This document shows positions 1-7,956 of a DNA stretch of 62,590 nucleotides, in pieces. The notes under the pieces are model-generated. The model was not told the origin of the DNA and made no database searches. It saw only the letters and a list, made by a program, of their open reading frames with translations. Source of the DNA: Ruminococcus sp. (GTDB lineage: Bacteria; Bacillota; Clostridia; Oscillospirales; Ruminococcaceae); the NCBI GenBank assembly GCA_021199305.1, contig JAJQIH010000004.1:1-62590 (forward strand). The letters run 5' to 3'. The translations under genes were made by a program, and so were the position numbers. Within the stretch, counting starts at the first letter, position 1. Each line of letters begins with the position of its first letter.

Positions 1-41
1 CCGGCTAATTGGTCGGCCGCGTCAGTTGTGTATAAGCGACA

Positions 42-592
42 GCACACCAACGGTGGGCGGGAACATCCTTTTAAATAAGGGCGGTGCGGGTGGGTACTTC
101 TAATATTTCTCAATCTTTGAGTTCTTGCAAATTCTTCAATCCCCTCGAAAGAGGGAATTGCCATCTTTATCAATCTTGCAATTGTTATTTTTTCAACCCC
201 GGCAATTCTTCGCTGGTTTTTTTAATCCGCAAATTCCCACCGCTGTGGGAATTTGCAACCTTTTGTTAGTGCTAGTGAGCCTGTAACCACCCCTGCTGGT
301 ACAAGCAGTTTTTTAAATTCGTACCCACACTGCAAGTGTGGGTGGACATCCTTTTACCAAGGTTGGGCTTCGTTCCTTATTTTCCTGATGCGCTGCCAGT
401 ATTTTTAAATCCTCAATTTTCTCACGATAGTGGGGAAAATTGACACCTTTAAGTTTTGTGAGTTTGCTTTCAGTTCTAATTTTATAATCCTCCCGTCGCC
501 ACCAACAGGGGTGGCGACACCTTTTTTAACAATAACATTGTAACATCTCTCTCGTTCAAATCCGCAATCCCACGCCTTTGGCGTTGGATTGC
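42..592. repeat. Array of seven hairpins with variable stems and conserved flanks
   Basis: Seven inverted repeats recur about every 75-97 nt. Their coordinates are 42-58, 137-160, 229-256 (12-bp perfect stem), 323-343 (9-bp perfect), 413-443, 495-518 (9-bp perfect) and 564-592. Stem sequences are unrelated to each other, yet each pairs with itself. The flanks are similar: most are preceded by AAATCC or AAATTC and all are followed by a short A(C/T)CTTT-type motif (near 64, 161, 256, 347, 444, 518 and 593). Small hairpins with T-runs lie between some of them (199-223, 293-314). No convincing coding frame spans the array. Conserved flanks with freely changing but self-complementary stems imply selection on structure. 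Function unknown. Confidence 0.75.
199..223 (+). terminator. Small terminator-like hairpin inside the hairpin array
   Basis: A 5-bp GC-rich stem (CCGGC/GCTGG with one G-T pair) is followed by seven T. It could be a weak intrinsic terminator or part of the repeating unit. A similar element, CTGCT/AGCAG followed by six T, lies at 293-314. Confidence 0.4.
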
Positions 593-646
593 TACCTTTT
601 AAACGTCGTTGCATACCCCTGCTTCATTAACCTACACTATATTTTT

Positions 647-673
647 TGGTGGAGGCGACGGGAGTCGAACCCC
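647..673 (-). other. 3'-end fragment of a tRNA or tmRNA gene (probable att remnant)
   Basis: Read on the minus strand this is GGGTTCGACTCCCGT followed by CGCCTCCACCA: a T-loop, the 3' T-stem, a 3' acceptor strand and an encoded CCA. The match stops inside the 5' T-stem, because the next bases no longer pair, and no tRNA body follows. The acceptor strand CGCCTCC would pair with GGGGGCG-type 5' ends typical of tmRNA, but a tRNA source is also possible. Such 3'-end copies are what integrative elements leave as attachment sites. No integrase gene is in the window. Confidence 0.6.
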
Positions 674-756
674 AATTATTACAAAAAAATGGTCAAAAAT
701 TACATAATTATGCAAACTGCACAAAAATCGTCCTCAAAATTTGTGCAATCCGCGAA

Positions 757-783
757 TTGACGGGGGGGGGGTAGGTTTACAAT
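757..783 (+). promoter_or_regulatory. Promoter with a poly-G tract as spacer, before the LRR-dockerin gene
   Basis: A -35 hexamer TTGACG (757-762) and a -10 hexamer TACAAT (778-783) are separated by 15 bp made almost entirely of a run of ten G (762-771) plus TAGGTT. Fifteen base pairs is short of the optimal 17; twelve G instead of ten would restore 17. Homopolymeric tracts in this position cause slipped-strand phase variation in other bacteria. The likely transcript starts near 790, ahead of the RBS at 802-806. Confidence 0.6.
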
Positions 784-816
784 AAAGTATATTAAAATAA
801 TAGGAGTTGACCATAC

Positions 817-1581
817 ATGAAGAAAAGAATGGTATCTTTGTTAACGGTACTCGCAATGGTATTGTCGCTGAGTGTCTGTCTGCCAGCTGTGCTTGTTAGT
901 GCGGAAGCACTAACGTCGGGCGATTACGAGTACGAAATTTTAGAGGACGGCACAGCCAAAATCACTCGTTACATAGGAAGCGATGCTGAGATTGAGTTGC
1001 CAAGCGAAATTGATGGGTATGTTGTTACAAGCATTGGCTCATACTCTTTTGCTGACAATGAGGGTAACGTCAGTATATCAAGCATTATAATTCTTGAATC
1101 GGTAACAAGTATTGAAGAGTATGCATTTTATAACTTGTGGCGCTTAACAGAAGTAACGATACCCACGTCAGTAACAAGCATAGGTTATCATGCATTTGAT
1201 GCTTGCTATAATTTGGAAAGTATAACGATACCTTCCTCGGTTACAAGCATAGGAGAAGATGTTTTTATACTTACTTTTGACGGTGGCGATCCTCCTGCCG
1301 ATCCTATTGTTATAATTAGTTGCTACTCCGGTTCTTATGCTGAGCAATACGCAATAGATAATGATATTGAGTATGTTTTGCTTGAAAAGCTAGGCGACGT
1401 AAACGGTGATGACAAGGTAACTACTGCAGATGTAGGCCTTGCAAACAGCCACGCCAAGGGCGTTACAACCCTCACTGACTATCAATATATTTGCGCCGAC
1501 GTAAACCTTGACGGCAGCGTAACAACAGCAGACGTTGGTAAGATTAATTCACACGCAAAGGGCGTAGTAGCACTTTGGTAA
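817..1581 (+). CDS. Secreted leucine-rich-repeat protein with C-terminal dockerin-like domain
   Basis: A 254-residue exported protein. Residues 1-30 form a signal peptide (KKR, hydrophobic core, AxA-like end). Residues about 35-185 are BspA-type LRR_5 repeats with the recurring pattern TxIxxxAFxxCxxLxxITIPxSVTSIG. Residues about 193-254 carry two dockerin type I calcium-loop repeats, DVNGDDKVTTADV and DVNLDGSVTTADV, each followed by NSHAKGV. Dockerins plug into cohesins of cellulosome-like scaffolds; BspA repeats usually mediate adhesion. The RBS TAGGAG lies 10 nt before the ATG. The NSHAKGV second helix, repeated in both halves, is unusual for a dockerin, so partner specificity is open. Confidence 0.85.
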   Translation: MKKRMVSLLTVLAMVLSLSVCLPAVLVSAEALTSGDYEYEILEDGTAKITRYIGSDAEIELPSEIDGYVVTSIGSYSFADNEGNVSISSIIILESVTSIEEYAFYNLWRLTEVTIPTSVTSIGYHAFDACYNLESITIPSSVTSIGEDVFILTFDGGDPPADPIVIISCYSGSYAEQYAIDNDIEYVLLEKLGDVNGDDKVTTADVGLANSHAKGVTTLTDYQYICADVNLDGSVTTADVGKINSHAKGVVALW

Positions 1582-1608
1582 TAACTTAGCATAAAGCTCA
1601 ATACTCAA

Positions 1609-1640
1609 AAGCAGCAGGCACCCGCCTGCTGCTTTCTTTT
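1609..1640 (+). terminator. Intrinsic terminator of the LRR-dockerin gene
   Basis: An inverted repeat AAGCAGCAGG(C)/GCCTGCTGCTT with a short loop is followed by TTCTTTT, 27 nt after the stop codon. Confidence 0.85.
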
Positions 1641-1651
1641 ACTCTCCAACC

Positions 1652-1688
1652 AAAAATAACCCCCTCTCAGCATTAGCCAAGAGGGGGT
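1652..1688 (-). terminator. Intrinsic terminator of the rsmD-coaD operon
   Basis: Read on the minus strand, ACCCCCTCT and AGAGGGGGT pair across a 12-nt loop and are followed by TTATTTTT. Confidence 0.8.
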
Positions 1689-1751
1689 ATGTATATAGCT
1701 TTCTTAAATTTTACACTGATTTTTTCTCTCTTTTTTTTCAAATCGTAAGGT

Positions 1752-2231
1752 TTAGTTTTCCTGTTCGATCGGCTGTTTTGGCTCAGCTACCGCAATGATG
1801 GCTTCTTTGGTCTGCTTTACGTCAACAAGATTTCTTGTAAGAACCTCTTCAGCTTCTGTGAGAGCTGTTTCAAGCTTCTTCGCCATAGCGTTTCTGATTT
1901 CCTTGTCAGCAGCATAAGCCTGGTTCAGAATGTCAGCAGCCTGAATCTGAGCTGCCTTGGTGATTTCGTCCTGAGAAACCAGAACCTGCGCTCTTTCCTC
2001 AGCCTTCTTGATGATGACTTCTGCTTTCTTGTTAGCTTCTGTCATAATAATAGCCTGATCGTTCTGAAGCTCCTTAGCCTTCTTGATATCGGTAGGAAGA
2101 TTATATCTGATGCTGTCGATATATTCTCTCATCTTCTCTATGTCGATAACCTTTTTGTTAGTAAACGGAACGCTGGAAGCCTTGTCAATCATTTCGTCCA
2201 TTAAATCCAGAATTTCTTCAACTTTTGCCAT
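1752..2231 (-). CDS. Coiled-coil protein of unknown function downstream of coaD
   Basis: A 159-residue soluble protein, almost entirely helical and charged. Residues about 45-140 are a long Ala/Glu/Lys-rich coiled coil resembling the stalk of ATP synthase subunit b or DivIVA-like proteins; automated pipelines often name such proteins ATPase on that basis. There is no Walker motif and no membrane segment, so an enzymatic role is not supported. It is the last gene of rsmD-coaD, 21 nt after coaD, with a good RBS (AAGGAGTAG) before the ATG. A structural or scaffolding role is inference. Confidence 0.7.
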   Translation of the reverse strand: MAKVEEILDLMDEMIDKASSVPFTNKKVIDIEKMREYIDSIRYNLPTDIKKAKELQNDQAIIMTEANKKAEVIIKKAEERAQVLVSQDEITKAAQIQAADILNQAYAADKEIRNAMAKKLETALTEAEEVLTRNLVDVKQTKEAIIAVAEPKQPIEQEN

Positions 2232-2252
2232 TGTAATCTACTCCTTCACATT

Positions 2253-2741
2253 TTAATTGTTTCCTACAAGCCGCTCTGAAATTGTGTCCAGAATCTCACT
2301 TGGTACTAAGCTTGAAATATCGCCGCCATATCTTGCAATTTCCTTGACAACGCTCGAGCTGAGATACATATTCTCCGATCGTGTCGTAAGGAAGATAGTG
2401 TCGCCCTGAGGGTAGAGCGTTTTGTTGGCGAGCGCTTGCTGAAATTCGTACTCGAAGTCCGAAACCGCTCTTAGTCCTTTGACTATTGCGCAGACGTTTC
2501 GCTTCTTGCAGTATTCAGCTAAAAGTCCCTCCCAGGTATCTACCTCAACATTCGGCAGATCCCTCGATACCTTTTTTATCATCTCAACTCGCTCTGCTGC
2601 TGAAAAGCTGGTGTTCTTAGTTGAATTTACCGATACTAATACGATAACTTTATCAAACAGTACAGAGGCTCGATGAATGATGTCTAAGTGCCCGAACGTA
2701 ACCGGATCGAAGCTACCGGGGCAAACAGCAATCTTTTCCAT
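2253..2741 (-). CDS. coaD: Pantetheine-phosphate adenylyltransferase
   Basis: Transfers AMP from ATP to 4'-phosphopantetheine, giving dephospho-CoA in the fourth step of CoA synthesis. The 162 residues match the usual family size. The nucleotidyltransferase signature GSFDPVTFGHLDII (about residues 9-22) carries the T/HxGH ATP-binding motif, and the C-terminal segment ENMYLSSSVVKEIARYGGD is the family ATP/CoA-binding stretch. It starts 2 nt after the rsmD stop, so the two are translationally linked; rsmD-coaD adjacency is common in Firmicutes. Confidence 0.96.
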   Translation of the reverse strand: MEKIAVCPGSFDPVTFGHLDIIHRASVLFDKVIVLVSVNSTKNTSFSAAERVEMIKKVSRDLPNVEVDTWEGLLAEYCKKRNVCAIVKGLRAVSDFEYEFQQALANKTLYPQGDTIFLTTRSENMYLSSSVVKEIARYGGDISSLVPSEILDTISERLVGNN

Positions 2742-2743
2742 GT

Positions 2744-3292
2744 CTATTCCTCACAAGTCTGAAGTCTGTAAACGCTGAGTGCAATCTTTCCGTACCTGTA
2801 CCGCTTGGATAGCTCCAGACGTCCGAACTTTTCCGGGAGTGTAAGCTCCGATTCATGCTCACACACAACTATCGCCTCGTCGTTTAACAGTCTTTCAATT
2901 TTTTCAAGACAGCGGGGGAGTATATCCTGATGATACGGCGGGTCAAGCAAAGCTATGTCTATGCCTTTCTTTCCGACGCTCAGGTATTCCATGCTGTCAA
3001 GATTTAAAATTCTCGACCTATCAAGAAAACCGCAAGAAGAAATATTTTCCCTGGTGATGTCAAGTGATGCCTTGCTCTTGTCTACGAATACGCAATGCGC
3101 CGCTCCTCGACTTAACGCTTCAATTCCAAGCTGACCTGAGCCTGAAAACAAATCTAAAACGCTCGCTGCTGGAACGTCAAACTGTATGATGGAAAATATA
3201 GCTTCCTTTACCTTGTCTGACGTTGGACGAACCTCAAGGCCGTCAAGCGTTTTAAGTTTTTTACCCCTCGCAGTTCCCGTAATTACTCTCAT
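2744..3292 (-). CDS. rsmD: 16S rRNA (guanine966-N2)-methyltransferase
   Basis: Methylates G966 of 16S rRNA during 30S assembly, using S-adenosylmethionine. The 182-residue protein shows the family N-terminus MRVITGTARGKKL, the SAM-binding loop LDLFSGSGQLGIEALSRGA (about residues 45-63) and the catalytic DPPY (about 116-119). It is the first gene of the operon; a promoter about 130 bp upstream and a hairpin leader precede it. The RBS is weak (AAGGAT, 14 nt upstream). Confidence 0.95.
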   Translation of the reverse strand: MRVITGTARGKKLKTLDGLEVRPTSDKVKEAIFSIIQFDVPAASVLDLFSGSGQLGIEALSRGAAHCVFVDKSKASLDITRENISSCGFLDRSRILNLDSMEYLSVGKKGIDIALLDPPYHQDILPRCLEKIERLLNDEAIVVCEHESELTLPEKFGRLELSKRYRYGKIALSVYRLQTCEE

Positions 3293-3403
3293 TGGCTTTT
3301 TAAATCCTTAATAATTTGAAAAATGTGCAGTATGTAAAGTTTTTTGGCTTTACATACTCTGCTGAAGATGAAATTTCAATCTTCCAAACCTCAGCGTAGT
3401 ATT

Positions 3404-3432
3404 ATTATACTACAAGTGGAAGCGTTTGTCTA
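3404..3432 (-). promoter_or_regulatory. Promoter of the rsmD-coaD operon
   Basis: On the minus strand -35 TAGACA (3427-3432) and -10 TATAAT (3404-3409) are 17 bp apart. The -10 lies in an 18-bp palindrome, GTAGTAT TATT ATACTAC (3396-3413), that could bind a regulator. Confidence 0.6.
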
Positions 3433-3741
3433 CAAGAAAATCCAAGAAAAGTGTAACTAATTTGTAACTTTTATAAAAACGAAACGCAACCCTTGTTAAC
3501 AAAATGCCCGACACAGCACTTTAAAATCCGGCTATAAAATATTCTGAATTTCGCAAAAATAAGCTTTATCCTGCAAAACAGACTCGAAATTTGTCGCCGC
3601 CAACCGACAAAGTTTACAATTTGTAATGTTTTTGACCCCTCTTTTTGGAATATTTCACAATTGCATCCTCGCTGTAAAGAAAACTCACTTTACAGGCACT
3701 TTTTGAGTTTACTATCAAACTATCTCAAAACCAAAATCAAC

Positions 3742-3768
3742 AAAAAAGAGCAGGTAATTTACCTGCTC
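3742..3768 (-). terminator. Intrinsic terminator of iscS-iscU
   Basis: The palindrome GAGCAGGTAAATTACCTGCTC (minus strand) is followed by six T. It lies 63 nt after the iscU stop codon. Confidence 0.85.
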
Positions 3769-3830
3769 TCGTTCATTAAAAATCAATATATTTATTTGTC
3801 TTGCTATCAATGCTTTGAGCTTCAGCCTGA

Positions 3831-4265
3831 TTACTCACAGCCCTCACAGGTCTCGCAATGATTGTCAATCTTACCAACATAAAGCTCAGGATCAAGTCCC
3901 TGCCTTTGGTAGTAGTCAGCGATAGCAGCTTTCATTGCCTGCTCAGCTAAAACAGAGCAGTGGATTTTTGCCGGCGGAAGTCCGTCGAGCGCTTCAATTA
4001 CTGCCTTGTTTGTGATTTTCAGTGCGTCCTCAAGCTTCTGTCCTTTTATAAGTTCAGTCGCCATTGAAGATGTCGCAACAGCTGCGCCACAGCCGAACGT
4101 CTTGAATTTAACGTCCTCAATAACGCCATTGTTGATTTTAAGATACATCTTCATTATGTCGCCGCACTTAGCGTTTCCAACCTCGCCGATACCGTCTGCG
4201 TCCTCAATTTCGCCGACGTTTCTCGGATTTGTAAAATGGTCCATTACCTTTTCAGAATATATCAT
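3831..4265 (-). CDS. iscU: Iron-sulfur cluster assembly scaffold IscU/NifU
   Basis: Scaffold on which sulfur from the cysteine desulfurase and iron are assembled into [2Fe-2S]/[4Fe-4S] clusters. The 144 residues contain the three conserved cysteines (AKCGD near residue 34, TFGCGAA near 59, IHCSVLA near 102) and the usual Asp after the first. It carries a Cys-rich tail CETCEGCE, absent from E. coli IscU but common in clostridial NifU-like scaffolds. It follows iscS by 18 nt with a GGAG-type RBS. No IscR gene is nearby, so regulation differs from the proteobacterial isc operon. Confidence 0.95.
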   Translation of the reverse strand: MIYSEKVMDHFTNPRNVGEIEDADGIGEVGNAKCGDIMKMYLKINNGVIEDVKFKTFGCGAAVATSSMATELIKGQKLEDALKITNKAVIEALDGLPPAKIHCSVLAEQAMKAAIADYYQRQGLDPELYVGKIDNHCETCEGCE

Positions 4266-4283
4266 AGTTCATTTCTCCTTTAC

Positions 4284-5486
4284 TCAGATAGTTCCTGTTA
4301 ATCCTTCGTTTTTGCAGATTCTTTCCCATAGCGGTGACATAGACCTTAGTCTGTCAACAACCTTCGGAACAGTTTCAAGAATATAATCTATATCCTCGTC
4401 GCTTACCTCGTCAGAAATAGAAAGCCTGAGCGAGCCGTGCGCTATTTCGTGGGGAAGTCCAATCGCTAAAAGTACGTGAGACGGGTCTAAGCTTCCCGAA
4501 GTGCAAGCTGAACCGCTCGAAGCCATTATTCCGTACATATCAAGCATCAGAAGCAAACTTTCGCCTTCAACTCCTCTGATTGAAATGTTTACGTTTGAGC
4601 ATAGACGCTTATTTCTGTCACCGTTAAGCCTTGTCTGCTGGATTTTGAGTATTCCGTCAATCAATCTGTCCCTTTTCTTGGACAGTCTTTCCTGCTTTGC
4701 CGGAATATCCTTGCAAGCGTCCTCAAGTGCAACTGACAGGGCTACAATCGAAGCTACGTTTTCAGTTCCTGCTCTCTTGCCACGCTCCTGCGCTCCTCCG
4801 TGAATCAGGTTCGGAAGATTTATTCCGCCCCTGACGTAAAGTGCGCCGATGCCTTTTGGTGCGTGAATTTTATGTCCTGAAAGGGAAAGCATATCGATTC
4901 CCATTTCCTTGACGTTAATCTCCACGTTTCCGACCGCCTGAACAGCGTCGGTATGAAAGTAAACCTTCTTCTTCTTGCAGATTTCAGCAATTTCCTCAAT
5001 CGGCTGAATCGTGCCAATTTCGTTGTTTGCAAACATAACAGTTACAAGACAGGTGGTGTCCTTTATTGCGCTTTCAATGTCGGCTGGGTTCACAAGTCCG
5101 TTTTCATCGACTGGAACATAAGTTACCTCATATCCTTGCGCTTCCAGAAACTCACAGGTGTGTAAAACTGCGTGGTGTTCAAACACAGTTGTTACAATGT
5201 GATTCTTGCCCTTTTTCTTGCCTAAAAGCGCCGCTCCCTTTATCGCCCAGTTGTCCGATTCCGAACCGCCTGAGGTAAAGAAAATTTCCGATGCCTTGCA
5301 GCCTAATATTCCTGCAATTTTTTCCCTTGCTGCCAATATAGCCTTTGCCGCATTTTGTCCATGCATATAGATGCTTGAAGCGTTTCCGTATTCTTCTGTG
5401 AAATAGGGAAGTGCTGCTTCGAGCGCTCGCTTGCTGACAGCGGTAGTAGCTGCATTATCGCAGTATATAACCTTCTTATTATCCAT
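4284..5486 (-). CDS. iscS: Cysteine desulfurase (IscS/NifS type)
   Basis: PLP enzyme that takes sulfur from cysteine for Fe-S assembly on the adjacent scaffold. The 400 residues show the N-terminal DNAATTAVS motif, the PLP-binding lysine in [12 protein letters not shown] (about residue 205), and the mobile catalytic cysteine in [17 protein letters not shown] (about residue 330). That cysteine-loop arrangement is the NifS/IscS (group I) type rather than SufS. It is the first gene of iscS-iscU and has its own promoter in the 65-bp gap after rnhA. Confidence 0.95.
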   Translation of the reverse strand: MDNKKVIYCDNAATTAVSKRALEAALPYFTEEYGNASSIYMHGQNAAKAILAAREKIAGILGCKASEIFFTSGGSESDNWAIKGAALLGKKKGKNHIVTTVFEHHAVLHTCEFLEAQGYEVTYVPVDENGLVNPADIESAIKDTTCLVTVMFANNEIGTIQPIEEIAEICKKKKVYFHTDAVQAVGNVEINVKEMGIDMLSLSGHKIHAPKGIGALYVRGGINLPNLIHGGAQERGKRAGTENVASIVALSVALEDACKDIPAKQERLSKKRDRLIDGILKIQQTRLNGDRNKRLCSNVNISIRGVEGESLLLMLDMYGIMASSGSACTSGSLDPSHVLLAIGLPHEIAHGSLRLSISDEVSDEDIDYILETVPKVVDRLRSMSPLWERICKNEGLTGTI

Positions 5487-5520
5487 ATTATCAGTCCTTT
5501 AAAAAACTTTGTTAAAGGGT

Positions 5521-5549
5521 ATTATACTCTTGTTTTAAAAATTTTTCAA
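5521..5549 (-). promoter_or_regulatory. Promoter of iscS-iscU
   Basis: On the minus strand -35 TTGAAA (5544-5549) and -10 TATAAT (5521-5526) are separated by 17 bp, immediately after the rnhA stop codon. Confidence 0.75.
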
Positions 5550-5551
5550 GC

Positions 5552-6004
5552 TTAAAGCACGTTGTGCGTGGCAAAATTTTTACTTTCCGCAACCGCCAGA
5601 GCGTCGCAACGCTCGTTTTCAGGCTGTCCGGCGTGTCCTTTTACCCAGTAAAAAGTGACATCGTGAATGTTAACCAAGGCTAACAGCTTTTCCCAGAGAT
5701 CAACATTAAGAGCAGGTTCCTTGTTGCTCTTTTTCCAGCCTCTTGCCTTCCAGCCTTCCGCCCAGCCTGAATTTATAGCGTCAACCACATACTTTGAGTC
5801 AGAATAAACCAGAACCCTGCAAGGCTCCTTTAAAGCGGAAAGTCCTGCAATTACAGCACTCAGCTCCATTCGGTTGTTGGTGGTGTTTTCCTCGCCGCCT
5901 GAAAGCTCCTTTGTGTGATTTCCGTATTTTAAAATAGTACCATATCCTCCGGGCCCGGGATTTCCCGAACAAGCTCCGTCGGTATACATTATAACCTCTT
6001 TCAT
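5552..6004 (-). CDS. rnhA: Ribonuclease HI
   Basis: Cuts the RNA strand of RNA-DNA hybrids, removing primers and R-loops. The 150-residue protein has the family start [14 protein letters not shown] (first catalytic Asp), then NNRMELSAV (Glu), [11 protein letters not shown] (Asp) and the C-terminal [14 protein letters not shown] (His loop and last Asp), so the D-E-D-D metal site is complete. It is monocistronic with its own promoter. There is no N-terminal hybrid-binding domain. Confidence 0.95.
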   Translation of the reverse strand: MKEVIMYTDGACSGNPGPGGYGTILKYGNHTKELSGGEENTTNNRMELSAVIAGLSALKEPCRVLVYSDSKYVVDAINSGWAEGWKARGWKKSNKEPALNVDLWEKLLALVNIHDVTFYWVKGHAGQPENERCDALAVAESKNFATHNVL

Positions 6005-6042
6005 AAATCCTCCGATTTTGTGTTAAGCTTTTTCCTTAAAGA

Positions 6043-6071
6043 ATTGTACCACAAAAGTTATCCAATATCAA
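6043..6071 (-). promoter_or_regulatory. Promoter of rnhA
   Basis: On the minus strand -35 TTGATA (6066-6071) and -10 TACAAT (6043-6048) have a 17-bp spacer, about 40 bp before the start codon. Confidence 0.75.
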
Positions 6072-6262
6072 GCAACTTTGCCTGAACCTGTATATTGCTG
6101 CAGATTCTGACAGGGGAGGATGACAAAATTGTGCTGTCAGATTTTATATTTTATGTCGTAAAAATGCTTGTCGATGTCACAAAAGTATATTTTTAATTGC
6201 CGCATTGGTGTTACAATTTAAGCAAGAGGAAAGACCCCTTTAAAATACAGAGGTGATATTTT

Positions 6263-7699
6263 ATGAAAAAATTCAAGAGATTACTGGCTGGCATAATGGC
6301 ATTTACTCTTTGCCTTGCTTTTGTCGGCTGCGGGGAAGAAGCTTCAACAGACGATGCATCGTCCGTTAAGGAGGAAACTGTAACGGTAATTTCAACCGAC
6401 GACATTGAAGACATTCCGGATGGAGCAGAAACTGAGCTTCTTTATATGGGAGTTGACGATTTAAATCCTTCGTCCACTCAGGAAAAATCTACTGCGCTTA
6501 ATTTGTTTGAAGACAAGGGCGGTACCATTTCATGGTCGAGAGTAACCGTTTCAAACAAGTTTACAAAGCTCGCTGCAGCAGTAACTTCAGGCAAGGATGT
6601 TCCAGACCTGTTTAAATACGAGCTTGGAATGACATTCCCTTATCAGGTTATTCAAGGCTTTTACCAGCCGATAAACGACGTGGTTGATTTTGACAACGCT
6701 CTTTGGAGCGGAGTCAAGGATAACGCCGATCAGTATATGCTAGGCGATGACTATTACGTAGCGCCGATAAACTACAGTGCAAGCTCTTTTGTGTTCTACA
6801 ACAGAGATTTCATCACAGATGCAGGACTTGACGACCCGCTTGACCTCTACTATGCAGGCGAGTGGACGATAGATACAATGGAAGAAATGATGAGCGAGTG
6901 GTGTATGGGTGCCGCTACTGATGAAACAAGATATGGCATAAACGGTTATTACGCTATGCACCTTGTTCAGAAGACGGGTGAAACGATGGTTGTAAGAAAC
7001 GACGACGGAACCTATTCTTCAAACATCGACAGCGCAAAAATAGCTTCCGTTCAGGAGAGAATTTCCGATTGGTACAAAAACGGCTACGTCCTTTCCGACT
7101 GGATTGGAAGCGCAAGAGAAGCGTTCAGCTTAAACGTACTGTTTTATCCAATGGGTGCTTGGGCAGCAACTGCTCAGGGAAATTTAGCACCAAAGGACGA
7201 TGAAAACTGGGGAGTGGTTCCAATCCCTGACGACGCTACATACGAGGGCGACAAGCCTATAACTACCGCTGACCTTGAAGCGTATATGTGGGTTAAGGGT
7301 TCTGAAAAGAAGGAAGCGGTAAAAGTTTTCTATGAGTGCTATAGGATAGCGGCAATCGACCCTGATTATCAGCAGAACACCAAGGACAAGTGGCTTGCAA
7401 ACAACGAGAACTGGACGGAAGAGGATTACGATGTTATGATGGCAGTTTCCGACCCTGACGAAAATATTATGCTTTTCGACCCGGCATTTGGTCTGTCAGC
7501 TCTTATGGGTGACGATTACGGAAGCTTCAGAAGCGGCTCTGGCCTTGCGCTATGGCTTTATAACTGCTGCAAGGAACCCGATCAGGTTGACAACGTAGTT
7601 TATACCTGGACGCAAATCAAGGAAGCCTACTCATCGGTTGTTGACGGAGAGATTGATACAATCAACAGCGAGCTTGAAGAATTTTTGAAAGCTAGCTAA
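6263..7699 (+). CDS. Extracellular solute-binding lipoprotein, paralog 1
   Basis: A 478-residue family-1 (sugar-type) substrate-binding lipoprotein. The signal peptide ends in the lipobox FVGC with lipidated Cys23, followed by an acidic Ser-rich tether. It is the first of five paralogs here that share the blocks DLYYAGEW, RYGINGYYA, QKTGETMV, FYECYRIA, FDPAFG and SLMGDD. These proteins usually feed an ABC importer, but no permease or ATPase gene lies beside any copy. RBS AGAGGTG, 8 nt before the ATG. This copy is somewhat more diverged than copies 2 to 5. The ligand cannot be read from sequence. Confidence 0.85.
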   Translation: MKKFKRLLAGIMAFTLCLAFVGCGEEASTDDASSVKEETVTVISTDDIEDIPDGAETELLYMGVDDLNPSSTQEKSTALNLFEDKGGTISWSRVTVSNKFTKLAAAVTSGKDVPDLFKYELGMTFPYQVIQGFYQPINDVVDFDNALWSGVKDNADQYMLGDDYYVAPINYSASSFVFYNRDFITDAGLDDPLDLYYAGEWTIDTMEEMMSEWCMGAATDETRYGINGYYAMHLVQKTGETMVVRNDDGTYSSNIDSAKIASVQERISDWYKNGYVLSDWIGSAREAFSLNVLFYPMGAWAATAQGNLAPKDDENWGVVPIPDDATYEGDKPITTADLEAYMWVKGSEKKEAVKVFYECYRIAAIDPDYQQNTKDKWLANNENWTEEDYDVMMAVSDPDENIMLFDPAFGLSALMGDDYGSFRSGSGLALWLYNCCKEPDQVDNVVYTWTQIKEAYSSVVDGEIDTINSELEEFLKAS

Positions 7700-7738
7700 A
7701 TAAAACAGGACCCCCCCTTGATCCTTTAAAAATATTTG

Positions 7739-7776
7739 AAAATATCTCTTGTGAGCTTTTCGCAGGAGATATTTTT
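7739..7776 (+). terminator. Terminator after solute-binding paralog 1
   Basis: AAATATCTC pairs with GAGATATTT across a partly paired loop; the stem runs straight into TTTTT. Confidence 0.7.
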
Positions 7777-7863
7777 GCCTCACACAAATTAGTAATTATG
7801 CACAAAAACAATGCTCTTAATTTGTCGCAAATGTCAAATTGATTGACCAATTTTGAAATTTTG

Positions 7864-7926
7864 TTGATTTTTTTGTGATTATTATGTATAATGAAGCCAT
7901 AAATTAAAGCAAGACTGTACTTGCTT
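7864..7926 (+). promoter_or_regulatory. Promoter and leader hairpin of solute-binding paralog 2
   Basis: -35 TTGATT (7864-7869) and -10 TATAAT (7887-7892) are 17 bp apart. Just downstream, AAGCAAG/CTTGCTT (7907-7913 and 7920-7926) form a perfect hairpin at the transcript's 5' end, possibly stabilising the mRNA. Confidence 0.7.
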
Positions 7927-7956
7927 GATTTCTGAACTGTTTTAAGGAGGCAGATT

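Larger units (their letters stand above)
3293..3830. other. 538-bp AT-rich intergenic region between rsmD and iscU
   Basis: It holds the minus-strand rsmD leader, whose 11-bp hairpin AGTATGTAAAG/CTTTACATACT (3331-3360) has no clear U-tract, the rsmD promoter, and the iscU terminator near the other end. The middle (3440-3730) is AT-rich and shows no gene, RNA motif or repeat that I can recognise. Confidence 0.6.

Noticed and set aside
42-592. CRISPR array or integron cassette array
   Set aside because: Stems are not identical repeats and spacing is irregular; no cas genes, no integrase and no cassette ORFs are present, so neither name is justified.
84-614. Short ORFs across the hairpin array (61 and 69 codons)
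   Set aside because: They run through the palindromes, have no RBS, and their composition is that of the repeats; they are not supported as genes.
3331-3360. Riboswitch in the rsmD leader
   Set aside because: It is only a single hairpin, without the conserved core of any riboswitch class I know and without a U-tract.
7709-7715. Run of seven C after paralog 1
   Set aside because: It lies after the stop codon and outside any promoter, so no phase-variation role is apparent.
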